Shown here one piece after another: positions 43,125 through 51,636 of a stretch of DNA of 64,000 nt. The notes under the pieces are model-generated. The model had not been told where the DNA came from. It did not search any database and worked only from the letters and a program-made list of their open reading frames with translations. Both the position numbers and the translations under genes were made by a program. This DNA comes from Salinivenus lutea (GTDB taxonomy: Bacteria; Bacteroidota; Rhodothermia; Rhodothermales; Salinibacteraceae). The DNA lies in NCBI GenBank assembly GCA_002894685.1, contig NCRC01000004.1, positions 62,001-126,000 on the forward strand, written 5' to 3'. Every line of letters starts with the position of its first letter. Position 1 is the first letter of the stretch.

Positions 43125-43814
43125 CTATGGCGCGTAGCGCGTAAGATTGGGCGGCCGGACGATGCCGTTGAAGCGCGTCTCGTCGACGTGTTGCTTCATC
43201 CCTCCAAGGTGCTCGGTCTCTCCCCCACCCAGGGGCGACACGCCGCGCACATGCACCCCAAGCTGGCGCACCTCCGCGTAATTGGGCGTGGTGCTCCCAT
43301 TGTCCCGCCGGAGGTCGATGTGAAACTCCGTAAGGGAGGCCATGCTGGCACTGGTCTCCGTGCCGCCCGTGCAGTCGGCAGGCGACGTGGGGTTCACCCG
43401 GCGCACAATACGAAAGGTCGGCTTCTCCTCGTACCCCCCGGCGGCGGGATCGCGAACGTACGCTGTCTCCCCCGTCAGCTCTCGCCGATAACACACGACG
43501 TCGGGCCCCGGCTTGGGAGCGAAGGACAGGGAATCCGCGTAGGTCCGAAAGGCAAATGCCTCCGTTGTATCGCCCGTCGTCGCGTACGTAACGATCGCTT
43601 CCCCCGTCTCAATGTCCGCATTCGGCACCCCGGCCCCCACGTTGTGGAGGTCGACTTGAAGCTGACGAACAAAGTCCACCATCTGGGACTTGGCAGCGTA
43701 GTACTGCACGCCGTCGATGGCGGCCTCTTGGCCCCGGAACTGCGTAAAGGCGATGATGAGAAGCACCGTGCTTCCGATTACGACCGCCGCAAGATTGTCA
43801 AGGAGGACCTGCAT
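43125..43814 (-). CDS. pseudopilin-like protein (PilW-like)
   Basis: A 229-residue protein with a hydrophobic helix at residues 9-25 (AAVVIGSTVLLIIAFTQF) preceded by only eight residues. An amphipathic extension follows (YYAAKSQMVDFVRQLQVDLHNVG) and then a beta-rich globular part with two Cys (about 107 and 149). The VRQLQVDLHNVG pattern and size fit PilW-type minor pilins or GspJ-like pseudopilins. No prepilin-peptidase motif (G before F/M-T-L-x-E) is present. It is placed between two other pilin-like genes with gaps of 20-45 bases, so it belongs to the pilus operon. Exact subclass is uncertain. Confidence 0.68.
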   Translation of the reverse strand: MQVLLDNLAAVVIGSTVLLIIAFTQFRGQEAAIDGVQYYAAKSQMVDFVRQLQVDLHNVGAGVPNADIETGEAIVTYATTGDTTEAFAFRTYADSLSFAPKPGPDVVCYRRELTGETAYVRDPAAGGYEEKPTFRIVRRVNPTSPADCTGGTETSASMASLTEFHIDLRRDNGSTTPNYAEVRQLGVHVRGVSPLGGGETEHLGGMKQHVDETRFNGIVRPPNLTRYAP

Positions 43815-43834
43815 GTCGTTCCAGAAAGGAGAGG

Positions 43835-44413
43835 TTAGAGCGCGGGGCAGAGCCCGTTGCCCGAGTAGGGGATATATGCCGCCTTGGTCACGGTGTCGTA
43901 CTCAAACACCCGCTGCATTCGCACCTCGACCGGCGTGTCCGGCGTCTTGATGAACAGAAACGGACTCGAAATCGTGAGGGTGACCTCTTTCGCAAAAGTG
44001 GGCACCGCACTCGGCGCGAGGGTCACAGGGTCTACGTAGGTCACCGCAATGTCGACGAGGAACGGAATGTCGTCTCGGTCGATCGGAACGTCGGTCATGC
44101 CGTCAAACCCTTCGATGTACGCGCTGCCCGCATAGCTTCCGGCGGGCACAAATGACGCTTCGGGCGTAAACACATCCGCACTCGTCGTGCGACCGCACGT
44201 GGGGAACGTCGTTTGCGTGTCTACGACGAATTTGTCGAAGGCGACGCCGGCCCGACCGATGTGATCAAAGACCTCAACGCCCACTCCAGTTACCTGCGTG
44301 GTTACCTCATTGAGAATGTGACGCTGCTGGGTACTGGTCGTCCCCTGGTGCATGCTAAGGGCCAGCATGGAGACCAGAGCGAGGGCGACAAGTCCATATA
44401 TGGTTTGAGCCAT
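43835..44413 (-). CDS. pseudopilin-like protein (PilV/minor pilin-like)
   Basis: A 192-residue protein starting MAQTIYGLVALALVSMLALS, again with a hydrophobic helix almost at the N-terminus. It continues with a Thr/Gln-rich polar helix (RHILNEVTTQVTGVGVEVF) and a beta-rich domain. Three Cys are not visible as a conserved loop, but one lies near the end (GNGLCPAL), suggesting a terminal disulfide with Cys at TFPTCGR. No family motif is recognised with certainty. It sits 33 bases below the PilB-like gene and 20 bases above the PilW-like gene in the operon, which is the main argument for a minor-pilin role. Confidence 0.62.
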   Translation of the reverse strand: MAQTIYGLVALALVSMLALSMHQGTTSTQQRHILNEVTTQVTGVGVEVFDHIGRAGVAFDKFVVDTQTTFPTCGRTTSADVFTPEASFVPAGSYAGSAYIEGFDGMTDVPIDRDDIPFLVDIAVTYVDPVTLAPSAVPTFAKEVTLTISSPFLFIKTPDTPVEVRMQRVFEYDTVTKAAYIPYSGNGLCPAL

Positions 44414-44446
44414 GGATGTGAAGGATGCGGCTCCGTGGAGCTGGGC

Positions 44447-46420
44447 TTAGTCGGTGGAGACGACCCGGAGGAGTTCGTCGATGCTGGTGTCGCCGCGCTT
44501 CACCACCTCGCGGGCGGAGGCGAGAAGCGTGAGCATCCCCTCCGCAATCGCAGTATCGCGAATGGCGTCCTCATCGATTGACTCTTCTGACTCAACAATG
44601 AGGTGTCGAATGGCGCGGGAGAAGTATAGGGCCTCGGCGATGGCCTGCCGGCCGCGGTAGCCGCTTCCGGCGCACTTGCGGCACGAGCGGTTCTCCCCGG
44701 CGCGGTAGAAGTCAGTCTCGCGCATCTCGGCATCCGAGAATCCCAGTTCACGGAGCAGCACGGGGTCGGGCGATGGGTCGACCTGGCGGCAGGCCGGGCA
44801 CAGGGTGCGCACGAGGCGCTGGGCCACGATCAGGTTGATGGCGTACGCGATGAGGAAGGGCTCCACGCCCATCTTGTAGAGGCGGCTCACGGCGCTGGGG
44901 GCGTCGTTGGTGTGGAGCGTGGAGAACGTGAGGTGGCCGGTGTTTGCCAGCTTGATGGCCAGCTCGGCGGTCGGGCGGTCGCGCATCTCTCCCACCATCA
45001 CGATGTCGGGGTCGTGGCGCAGGATGGAGCGCAGGGCGTCCTCCAGGTGGAGGCGCGGGCCGAGCTTAATCTGCCGGGCCCCCGGAAGGATGTATTCCAC
45101 CGGGTCCTCGACCGTCAGCACGTTGCGCTGCGGATCGATGACCGAGTGGAGGGCGGCGGCGAGCGTGGTGCTCTTGCCCGAGCCGGTGGGGCCGGTCATG
45201 ATGACCATGCCGTGCGGCTGCGTGATCGCCTTCTCGAAGCGCGCGAGGGCCTCCGATTGCAGGTTAATCTGGCGCAGGTCGGTAAAGACGCGGCGGTCGT
45301 CGAGCACACGAATCACGATGCTTTCGGCCTTGACCTCTCGGCTGGTGTCGGCCAGCGGGAGCACCGACACGCGGTAGCGGATGAGGCTGCCGTCGACCGT
45401 ACGCTGAATGTAGCCGTCCTGGGCAATTTCGCGGTCGAAGCGGTCGACGTTCAGGCAGCGGTCTTTCACCACGGCCAGCATGGCCTCGGGGTGCACCTTG
45501 TCCTGGGTGTGCCAGAGCTGCAGCATCCCATCGACGCGCATGTGGATTTCGGTCTCGCGGGCCGGGCTGGGAAACACGTGGATGTCACTCGCCCCCATCC
45601 GCACGGCCTCCACGAGGGCGGCCTCGAACAGGTTGATGAGCGAGGAGCGGTTGATTTCGGCCTCCAGTTGCTCCTCGTCCACGAGGCCCCGGTCGCGCTC
45701 CTCGTAGGAGGCGCCCAGGTCGAACGAGCTGGCCTGCTCGTCGGCCTCAATGCGCTCGAGGTACTCGTTGCGGCGGGGGTAGAGCTCGTCGAGCAGGGGC
45801 GCCACAATGGCCTCCGGCGCGTACCGCAGCTCAAAGTGGGCGAGGCCCACGTCGTGGGCAATCTGGTAGAGCTCGGGGCGGGTGGGATCGTACGTGGCAA
45901 AGACGAGGCGGGAGATGCCGCGCTGCTCGTCCCGCTCCTCGCGGAGCGGCAGCAGGCGCATGGCCAGCAGCTTGTCCTGGTCCGGCCGGTCGAACTGCTC
46001 GATGACGCGGCGCACGAAGTCGGCGTTGATCTGGTCGGGGTCGACCACCTCCTCGCGGAAGGCGTAGATGCGGGCCGCCTCGGCAAAGACGAGGGTGCGG
46101 TCCACGGTCGGGTGCTTGGCCAACACGCGCCAGAGGGCCGTCCGCTCGCCGGTGCGGGTCCATTCGGCGTGCGTCTCGCGGGCCTCCTGCGGCGTAATCG
46201 ACTGGGCGCGGAGGAGCGCCGTTACCACACGGTCGCGCTGCAGGGCTGCGGGGAGCTCGTCCGTCGCGGCGGCCTTCCCATTACGTGACAGCGCGCCGAC
46301 GGGCGAATCGACCGACAGATCGTCGGTGTCGCCCGGGCGGCCGTCGCCCCCCGTCGCCCCGGTCTCAAGAAAGACGAATCCCTCCTCGTCCCGGTACGTG
46401 TTCACGTCTTTGTCGCTCAT
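44447..46420 (-). CDS. pilB: PilB/GspE-type assembly ATPase
   Basis: Hexameric ATPase that drives pilus extension or secretion. The 657-residue protein has an N-terminal MshE/GspE-N-like region (ITPQEARETHAEW), then the core with FPSPARETEIHMRVDG, Walker A GPTGSGKSTT (near residue 410), Asp box, Walker B DPDIVMVGEMRDRPTA and the His box FSTLHTNDAPSAVSRL. A tetracysteine zinc site, absent from PilT, is present: CPAC and, after 37 residues, CRKC. This marks it as the assembly rather than retraction motor. The PilC gene stops 22 bases upstream. Confidence 0.95.
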   Translation of the reverse strand: MSDKDVNTYRDEEGFVFLETGATGGDGRPGDTDDLSVDSPVGALSRNGKAAATDELPAALQRDRVVTALLRAQSITPQEARETHAEWTRTGERTALWRVLAKHPTVDRTLVFAEAARIYAFREEVVDPDQINADFVRRVIEQFDRPDQDKLLAMRLLPLREERDEQRGISRLVFATYDPTRPELYQIAHDVGLAHFELRYAPEAIVAPLLDELYPRRNEYLERIEADEQASSFDLGASYEERDRGLVDEEQLEAEINRSSLINLFEAALVEAVRMGASDIHVFPSPARETEIHMRVDGMLQLWHTQDKVHPEAMLAVVKDRCLNVDRFDREIAQDGYIQRTVDGSLIRYRVSVLPLADTSREVKAESIVIRVLDDRRVFTDLRQINLQSEALARFEKAITQPHGMVIMTGPTGSGKSTTLAAALHSVIDPQRNVLTVEDPVEYILPGARQIKLGPRLHLEDALRSILRHDPDIVMVGEMRDRPTAELAIKLANTGHLTFSTLHTNDAPSAVSRLYKMGVEPFLIAYAINLIVAQRLVRTLCPACRQVDPSPDPVLLRELGFSDAEMRETDFYRAGENRSCRKCAGSGYRGRQAIAEALYFSRAIRHLIVESEESIDEDAIRDTAIAEGMLTLLASAREVVKRGDTSIDELLRVVSTD

Positions 46421-46442
46421 GGAGATGGGGGAGAGAGAAGGG

Positions 46443-47801
46443 TTAGTTTTTGAACATGATGTCCGAGGTCGTGGGCTGAATCAGCGCCGACTCGGCGGAC
46501 ACAATCGTGAGGATCGCCACCATGATGGAGATGACCACGGCGGTGGCCGTCTTGATGCCCTCCACCGTGGTTTCCAGTTTCAGGGTGGTTTCCTTCTCGT
46601 AGAACTCGCCCATCTCGTTGGCGCTCTCGCGCACGGAGCCGGTCTCGGCGCCGGTGCGGAAGCGGGCCAGCACCATAGGCGTGAACACTTCGGCGGCCTC
46701 CATCGCCGCAATGAGGTCGGTGCCGCGCGCCATCATGAGGGGCACGGTCACCGTCTTCACCTGGTGCTCGATGTAGGTGTTGCCCGTGGCCTCGGCGGCG
46801 ATTTTCATGACCTCCTGGTTCTCGCCCGCGCCGGTGTAGAGCACACCGAACACGCGACAGAACACCTCCAGGTTGAGCTTGTGCAGCAGCGGCCCAATGA
46901 AGGGCAGCCGGATCATGTATTTGTGGATGAGAAACTTGCCCTTCGTGGTCTGCGACCAGGCAATGAACGCGCCAGTGGCCACCACGAAGACGCCGACCAC
47001 CCACATCCAGTACTGGTCCATCCACCCGGCAAACGCCAGCGAGGCGGAGGTCAGCGGGGGCAATTCGATGTTGTAGTTGACGAAGAGCCCCGCGTAGGAG
47101 GGAATAATGTACCAGATGTACCACACGAACGCCGCGATCGTCGCGAGAAGCGTGATCGCCGGCGTGATGAGGGCGCTGCGGACGTTCTTTTTGAATTCGT
47201 CCTTGCGCTCCAGGTACTTGGCGGTCGCCTCGAACATCCCGGCCATGTTGCCGCTGGAGGCCGCGAGGCCCAGCATGTAGGCGGTAAACTTGCCCAGCAC
47301 GTGCTGGTGCTTCATGAACGCGTTCTGGGCGTTCATGCCGCTCTTGAGGTCGGCCTGCAGGTCGCGCATCATCTGGCGGAGCGGCGCACTCGTGGCGTCG
47401 GCGATGAGGAGCGTGAGCACCTCGTCGAACGGCAGCTGTCGCTTGAGCATGTTGGCCGCCAGGCGTACGAAGAGCACGATGTCGGTGCTCGACGGCTTCA
47501 TCTGGAAGTCCAGCAGCTTCTTGTCCACCTTCAGGACTTCGAGCCCCATCCGCTCCAGGGCGGCGTGCACTTCCTGCGGGGTGTAGGCCTTCTGCTCGCC
47601 CTTTACGACGGCGCCGGCCGCGGTGCGCACCTTGTACCGGTAGGTGCGGCGCTGCTCAACGAGGTCGGGGCGAAACTTGTGCTTCTCGGAGAGGTCGGCG
47701 ATGCGGCGATTTGCGGCGCGCTTGCTGGGGGCGAAGACGGTGCCGCGGACCGGATCGCCGATGGTGTTGACCCCGCTGAATCGATATTCTCGGACGGGCA
47801 T
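46443..47801 (-). CDS. pilC: PilC/GspF-type inner-membrane platform protein
   Basis: Polytopic platform around which the pilus is assembled. The 452-residue protein has the N-terminal YRFSGVNTIGDPVRGTV domain, then two GspF domains. The first starts VLFVRLAANMLKRQLPFDEVL, the second FCRVFGVLYTGAGENQEVMKI. Three membrane segments are seen, at about 224-245, 270-293 and near the C-terminal end. The first GspF repeat carries the ML-x-x-x-LPF motif and the second the G-x-x-x-x-E-V pattern. Length is slightly above the usual 400. The pilin gene and its terminator lie 256 bases upstream. Confidence 0.94.
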   Translation of the reverse strand: MPVREYRFSGVNTIGDPVRGTVFAPSKRAANRRIADLSEKHKFRPDLVEQRRTYRYKVRTAAGAVVKGEQKAYTPQEVHAALERMGLEVLKVDKKLLDFQMKPSSTDIVLFVRLAANMLKRQLPFDEVLTLLIADATSAPLRQMMRDLQADLKSGMNAQNAFMKHQHVLGKFTAYMLGLAASSGNMAGMFEATAKYLERKDEFKKNVRSALITPAITLLATIAAFVWYIWYIIPSYAGLFVNYNIELPPLTSASLAFAGWMDQYWMWVVGVFVVATGAFIAWSQTTKGKFLIHKYMIRLPFIGPLLHKLNLEVFCRVFGVLYTGAGENQEVMKIAAEATGNTYIEHQVKTVTVPLMMARGTDLIAAMEAAEVFTPMVLARFRTGAETGSVRESANEMGEFYEKETTLKLETTVEGIKTATAVVISIMVAILTIVSAESALIQPTTSDIMFKN

Positions 47802-47993
47802 GGACGGGGGCGAGGGAAGCGAGTGAAGGGGGATGTGGGGGCTGATTCTCGCGGGGCGGCGCGAGTCCTTCGGCTTCAGGTGGACCGCCCGGCGGGAAGC
47901 ACCCTCCCGGAAAACCCAAGTGCACTCTGGTCAAGGTGCCGACCGGCTCAGGTCGAAGAGTTTCGCAGTAAGGATCGCTTTATTTCTAACAAG

Positions 47994-48032
47994 AAGCGGT
48001 CCCCTTGCGGGTTACTACCGCGGGGACCGCTT
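47994..48032 (-). terminator. hairpin terminator of the pilin gene
   Basis: AAGCGGTCCCC (47994-48004) and GGGGACCGCTT (48022-48032) form a perfect 11-bp stem, with a small GCGG/CCGC stem nested in the loop. It begins 26 bases after the pilin stop. On the minus strand a moderately T-rich stretch (CTTGTTAGAAA) follows. It would separate abundant pilin mRNA from the downstream assembly genes. Confidence 0.7.
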
Positions 48033-48057
48033 CGATTGTCAGATCAGTCTGGTAGGA

Positions 48058-48495
48058 CTACTCCGTGTAAGTGCCGAGTTCCACGATGGCGCCATCAATA
48101 TCTGCGTCAGTCAAACCGGTCACTGTCGCCGTAACCTCGTTGAGAAGCACATCGTTTATGCAAGTGACTGTCAGGCCTGCAGCGGTGACACTGCCGATAG
48201 AGCACTCTCCGTTGAGCGTCTCATATTTGCCATCAGTATTGACTGTGTAGCCGAGGTTGGCGAGGGTGACGGCGGTTGTCCCGTCGGTGAACTGACCATA
48301 GGTAGCTGGACCACCGAACGGTTGCGCCTTCTGGGCCCATGCCTGGGCGTCAGAAGCGATGCGGACCGCGTCGTTCAACATGGCGTCCGCGTTGGACTTG
48401 ACGTTATTTTGCGAGAAGGCCTGGATGCCGACGACCGTGGCGATGCCGACGATGACCGTAGCGAGGACGAGAAGGAGAAGTTGTTGTTGTCCCAT
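48058..48495 (-). CDS. type IV pilin-like major subunit with minimal leader
   Basis: A 145-residue protein starting MGQQQLLLLVLATVIVGIAT: a two-to-five residue polar start, then a hydrophobic helix (5-25), a helical extension (NADAMLNDAVRIASDAQAWAQ) and a small beta domain. Cys98 and Cys112 could form a D-region disulfide loop as in type IV pilins. A canonical leader with Gly-Phe cleavage and Glu5 is missing. It is the only gene of the block with its own strong terminator and has a long upstream region with phased repeats, both expected for a highly expressed major pilin. The assignment rests on architecture and context. Confidence 0.75.
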   Translation of the reverse strand: MGQQQLLLLVLATVIVGIATVVGIQAFSQNNVKSNADAMLNDAVRIASDAQAWAQKAQPFGGPATYGQFTDGTTAVTLANLGYTVNTDGKYETLNGECSIGSVTAAGLTVTCINDVLLNEVTATVTGLTDADIDGAIVELGTYTE

Positions 48496-48828
48496 GGGAG
48501 GAGTTGTTCAGAAAGGGGAAGGACTTTGTTGGAAGTGCTCGGGGGAGCACATTGAGGTACTGCGCCGGGGTAGCCCTCCTTTGGATCGAGCCCGCCGGAG
48601 CACTCCGTTTTTGACGCACACCAAGTGTAGGGGCCTCATCGGGATTGGACCGTGAAGGAGCGGCGCACCCGGGGGGAAGATTTGCCGCGTCACAGGGAGA
48701 CATGTGGCGCACCCCCCCTGGAGGTTTGGCGCACTCCACGGCCGTCCCCTCCCGATTCGGCCCCGGCCTTTACATCTTCGGTCGGCCCCAGGCAACATCG
48801 GGACAGGGCCCCCTTTCCCAGGAAAACA
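48496..48828. promoter_or_regulatory. pilin upstream region with phased GTGCGCC repeats
   Basis: A 333-base gene-free stretch upstream of the pilin and downstream of the MFS gene. On the minus strand GTGCGCC occurs three times at 48728-48734, 48706-48712 and 48662-48668, spaced 22 and 44 bases, that is two and four helical turns. A poly-T/GACGCACACC element lies at about 48608-48622. A Shine-Dalgarno site is absent; the pilin ATG follows ACTCCTCCC. No hidden coding frame is convincing here. Confidence 0.5.
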
Positions 48829-50091
48829 TCACGCCCCAGAGGCTTCCCTGCCCCTTTCTTCCTCTGGGGCCGACGGCCGCAGCGCATACACCGCCCCGCC
48901 GGCCGTGAGCCCCGCCACGCCCGCCGCGACATAGAACACGGCGTCGATGCCGCCCCACACCAGCGCCGCGCCCATCAGCAGCGGCCCCACGGCCTCCCCC
49001 ACCCGCAGCACCATCCCGTTCAGCGACAGGACCACGCCGCGGGAGGCGTCCGAGGTCAGCTCCGTGAGGCGCGTCTGCAATGCGGGCTGGTTGAGCCCCT
49101 GCGCCACGCCAAAGAGGAGCGCCGCCCCTCCTACCCCCCAGGGCCCGGGCACGAGCGGCATACACGCCAGCGCGGCGCCGTCGAGGAGCAGCGAGAATTG
49201 GATGAGGCGGCGCGGAGCAAACCGGGCGGACAGGCGGCCCATCTGCGTCGCCACGCCCCCGCTCGACACCGACGCGGCGGCCAGCACGGCGCCGGCCACC
49301 GTCGAGGCCGCCCCGAAGCGGGCGTCCAGCAGCTCGGGCACGTACGTGACGAACGCCCCGAAGAGCAGGACGAACACCCCCAGGTTCACCGCCAGGAGCC
49401 CCACCACGCGACGGTCCGTGAGCCGGTCGCGCGCCACGGCGCGGTAGTCGGCGAGGGTGTGCGCACGCTGGAGCGGCGGCGGATCGAGCCCCCAGGCCAC
49501 CGCCGCCGCCACGGGCAGCGCCAGGAGCGGAAGCGCAAACGGCCAGAACCAGGCGATGGCGGCGAGCGCCCCGCCGAGTGCCGGGTATAGGGCCGTGCCC
49601 ACGTTGAGGGCCGAGGCGTTGTAGCCCACCGCGGCGGCCCGCGCCACTCCGTCGTACCGGTCGCCGATCATGGTGACGGCGAGTCCTACGAGGGGGGCCG
49701 CGGCGGCCCCCTGCACTGCCCGCAGGGCCAGCAGCAGCGGGAACGACCGCACCAGCGCGCACGCCCCGCCCGCCAGCCCAAACACCACCAGCGTGGGCAC
49801 CAGGACCCGCTTCCGCCCCACCCGGTCGGCCAGCACGCCCGCAATCGGGGCGCTCAGGATGCCCGGCAGGGCGTAGGCCGTCACCACCCACCCGACCGCT
49901 CCCCGCGACACCCCGAGCGCGTCTTCGAGGAGGGGAAACGAGGGGGCCACGCTCGACACGTTGCCCACCGCCACGACCGTCACGCCGAAGAGCAGCCAAA
50001 GGCCCGGGTCGCGGAGCGGGACCGTAGGGGCGGGCGTTCCTTCCGCCTCCCCCGCCCCGGTCTCGTCCGACGCCTCCTCAGGGCCGACCAT
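48829..50091 (-). CDS. major facilitator superfamily drug/metabolite exporter
   Basis: A 420-residue inner-membrane protein with about 12 hydrophobic segments. After an acidic cytoplasmic N-terminus the first helix begins LWLLFGVTVVAVGNVSSVAP. The loop 2-3 motif GVLADRVGRKRVL (MFS motif A, G-x-L-x-D-R-x-G-R-K/R) is clear, and motif C-like GYNASALNVGTALYPALGGAL occurs in helix 5. This is the DHA1-type efflux pattern. Substrate cannot be told. Stop and start codons are 47 bases apart from the amylase gene on the same strand. Confidence 0.88.
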   Translation of the reverse strand: MVGPEEASDETGAGEAEGTPAPTVPLRDPGLWLLFGVTVVAVGNVSSVAPSFPLLEDALGVSRGAVGWVVTAYALPGILSAPIAGVLADRVGRKRVLVPTLVVFGLAGGACALVRSFPLLLALRAVQGAAAAPLVGLAVTMIGDRYDGVARAAAVGYNASALNVGTALYPALGGALAAIAWFWPFALPLLALPVAAAVAWGLDPPPLQRAHTLADYRAVARDRLTDRRVVGLLAVNLGVFVLLFGAFVTYVPELLDARFGAASTVAGAVLAAASVSSGGVATQMGRLSARFAPRRLIQFSLLLDGAALACMPLVPGPWGVGGAALLFGVAQGLNQPALQTRLTELTSDASRGVVLSLNGMVLRVGEAVGPLLMGAALVWGGIDAVFYVAAGVAGLTAGGAVYALRPSAPEEERGREASGA

Positions 50092-50138
50092 GTCCGTCCT
50101 GCCTCATCCCAGGAACCAGTGCCAGAGAGCCGCCCCCC

Positions 50139-51545
50139 CTACTCGACAGAGAGGATGCGGTAGCCGTACGGCCCGAGCTCCATCGCATCGCCCGAGATAT
50201 CTTCCCCAGTCGTCGCGTCCACGAGCGTCGCGTCAGTGTACTCGGCCGGCACGTCCACCGTCGCCGCCTCGCCGCGCACATTCACGGCCAGCAGCATCTC
50301 TTCCTCCTCAGCGCTGCGGGTGTACACGAGCACGTCCTCCGCGTCCGGCGTGAGCACGTTCAGTTCTCCGTGTTGCAGGGCGGGGCTATCACGATAGAGC
50401 GAGAGCTGGGAACGGAAGAAATCCGTAAGCGCCGCGTCCTGCTCCCAGTCGTAGGGCGTGCGGGCGAAGAACGAAACCGTGTCCTGCACCCCTAGCTCCT
50501 GTCCGTTGTAGACGAGCGGCACGCCCGGCAGGGTGGACGCCAGAACGAACGCTGCCTTCGAGCCCTCGACCCCGTCGAAGAGTTCGGGCGGCGGGGCGTC
50601 CCACATCGTCTCGTCGTGGTTCGTGGTAAAGCGCATCCGCCTCCCGTCCCCAGGCAGGGCGTCGAGGGTGGAGTCGACCTGGCTCGCGAGCGTCCCCACC
50701 GGTCGATCCTCGGACCACACGCGCTTCAGCCGGTCGTAGAAGGGCCAGGCATAGGTCAGATCGAAGCCCACCTCGTGCATTTCAGGTTCGGCCGCCTCGG
50801 CCAGCATCATCACCGGCTTCACGGCCTCCACCGAGTCGATGGCCGCGTCCCAGAAGTCCGAAGGCACCGCCCCGGCCACGTCCGCCCGATAGCCGTCGAT
50901 GTTGAACTCGCGCACCCAGTACTGCATGGCATCGATCATCTCCTGCCGGGTGCGCGGGTTGTCGTAGTCGAGGTCGACCACGTCGGTCCAGTCGGTCGTG
51001 TCGCCGTTCATCACAGGCACCGTGAAGCCGTTGATCGGCCCGTCGGTGTACATGTCGGGGTGCTCCTCCAGCCAGGGGTGGTCCCAGGCCGTGTGGTTGG
51101 CCACGAGGTCGATGATGATGTGCATGTCGCGGGCGTGCACCGAGTCGACGAGGGCCTGAAAGTCCGCCTTCGTCCCGTAGTCGGGGTTGACGGCCCGGTA
51201 GTCCTTGATGGAGTACGGCGAGCCGAGCGGCCCAATCTCACTCTTGCGCCGCTCCTCCCCAATCGGATGGATGGGCATGAGCCAGAGCGTGTTGATGCCC
51301 ATTTCTTCGATCTCGTCGAGGCGACCGATGAGCCCCCGAAAGGTGCCCTCCTCCGAGGCATCCGGGATAAACACCTCGTAGATCGTGGCGTCCTGCACCC
51401 AGGCGGGCTCCCCCACTCCCTCAATGGCATCCGACTCGGGAGCCGGGGACTCGGCGGATGGGCCGCAGCCCATCACAAGCCCGAGAGTGAGAGCGGCGGC
51501 GAGCGTGACAGCAAGCAACGAGCGGGACATGGCGAACAAGCGCAT
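50139..51545 (-). CDS. lipoprotein alpha-amylase (GH13)
   Basis: A 468-residue secreted enzyme with a lipobox-ending signal peptide (LTLGLVMGC), so anchored in the envelope. The GH13 barrel is complete: DLVANHTAWDHPWL (region I), GYRADVAG with the nucleophile Asp, MMLAEAAEPEMH with the acid Glu, and FTTNHDE with the third Asp. A short C-terminal beta domain follows (LLAVNVRGEAATV). Starts at 51545 (MRLF) or 51530 (MSRS) are both possible; neither has a clear ribosome site. It probably cleaves alpha-glucans outside the inner membrane and may act with the other GH13 gene at the left edge. Confidence 0.92.
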   Translation of the reverse strand: MRLFAMSRSLLAVTLAAALTLGLVMGCGPSAESPAPESDAIEGVGEPAWVQDATIYEVFIPDASEEGTFRGLIGRLDEIEEMGINTLWLMPIHPIGEERRKSEIGPLGSPYSIKDYRAVNPDYGTKADFQALVDSVHARDMHIIIDLVANHTAWDHPWLEEHPDMYTDGPINGFTVPVMNGDTTDWTDVVDLDYDNPRTRQEMIDAMQYWVREFNIDGYRADVAGAVPSDFWDAAIDSVEAVKPVMMLAEAAEPEMHEVGFDLTYAWPFYDRLKRVWSEDRPVGTLASQVDSTLDALPGDGRRMRFTTNHDETMWDAPPPELFDGVEGSKAAFVLASTLPGVPLVYNGQELGVQDTVSFFARTPYDWEQDAALTDFFRSQLSLYRDSPALQHGELNVLTPDAEDVLVYTRSAEEEEMLLAVNVRGEAATVDVPAEYTDATLVDATTGEDISGDAMELGPYGYRILSVE

Positions 51546-51636
51546 TGGGAACCAGCAAGCGAGAACCGAGGGTCGTCTCGTCCCCCCCAGTATAGGAGAC
51601 CGTGTCCTTTTCGTCCATCCCCCGGGGCTTTTCCCC

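Noticed and set aside
36099-48495. Type II secretion system or Tad pilus instead of type IV pilus
   Set aside because: A PilT-type ATPase and a PilM-like domain are present, which T2SS and Tad systems lack; no GspL/GspM or TadB/TadC features were seen. T2SS-like function cannot be fully excluded.
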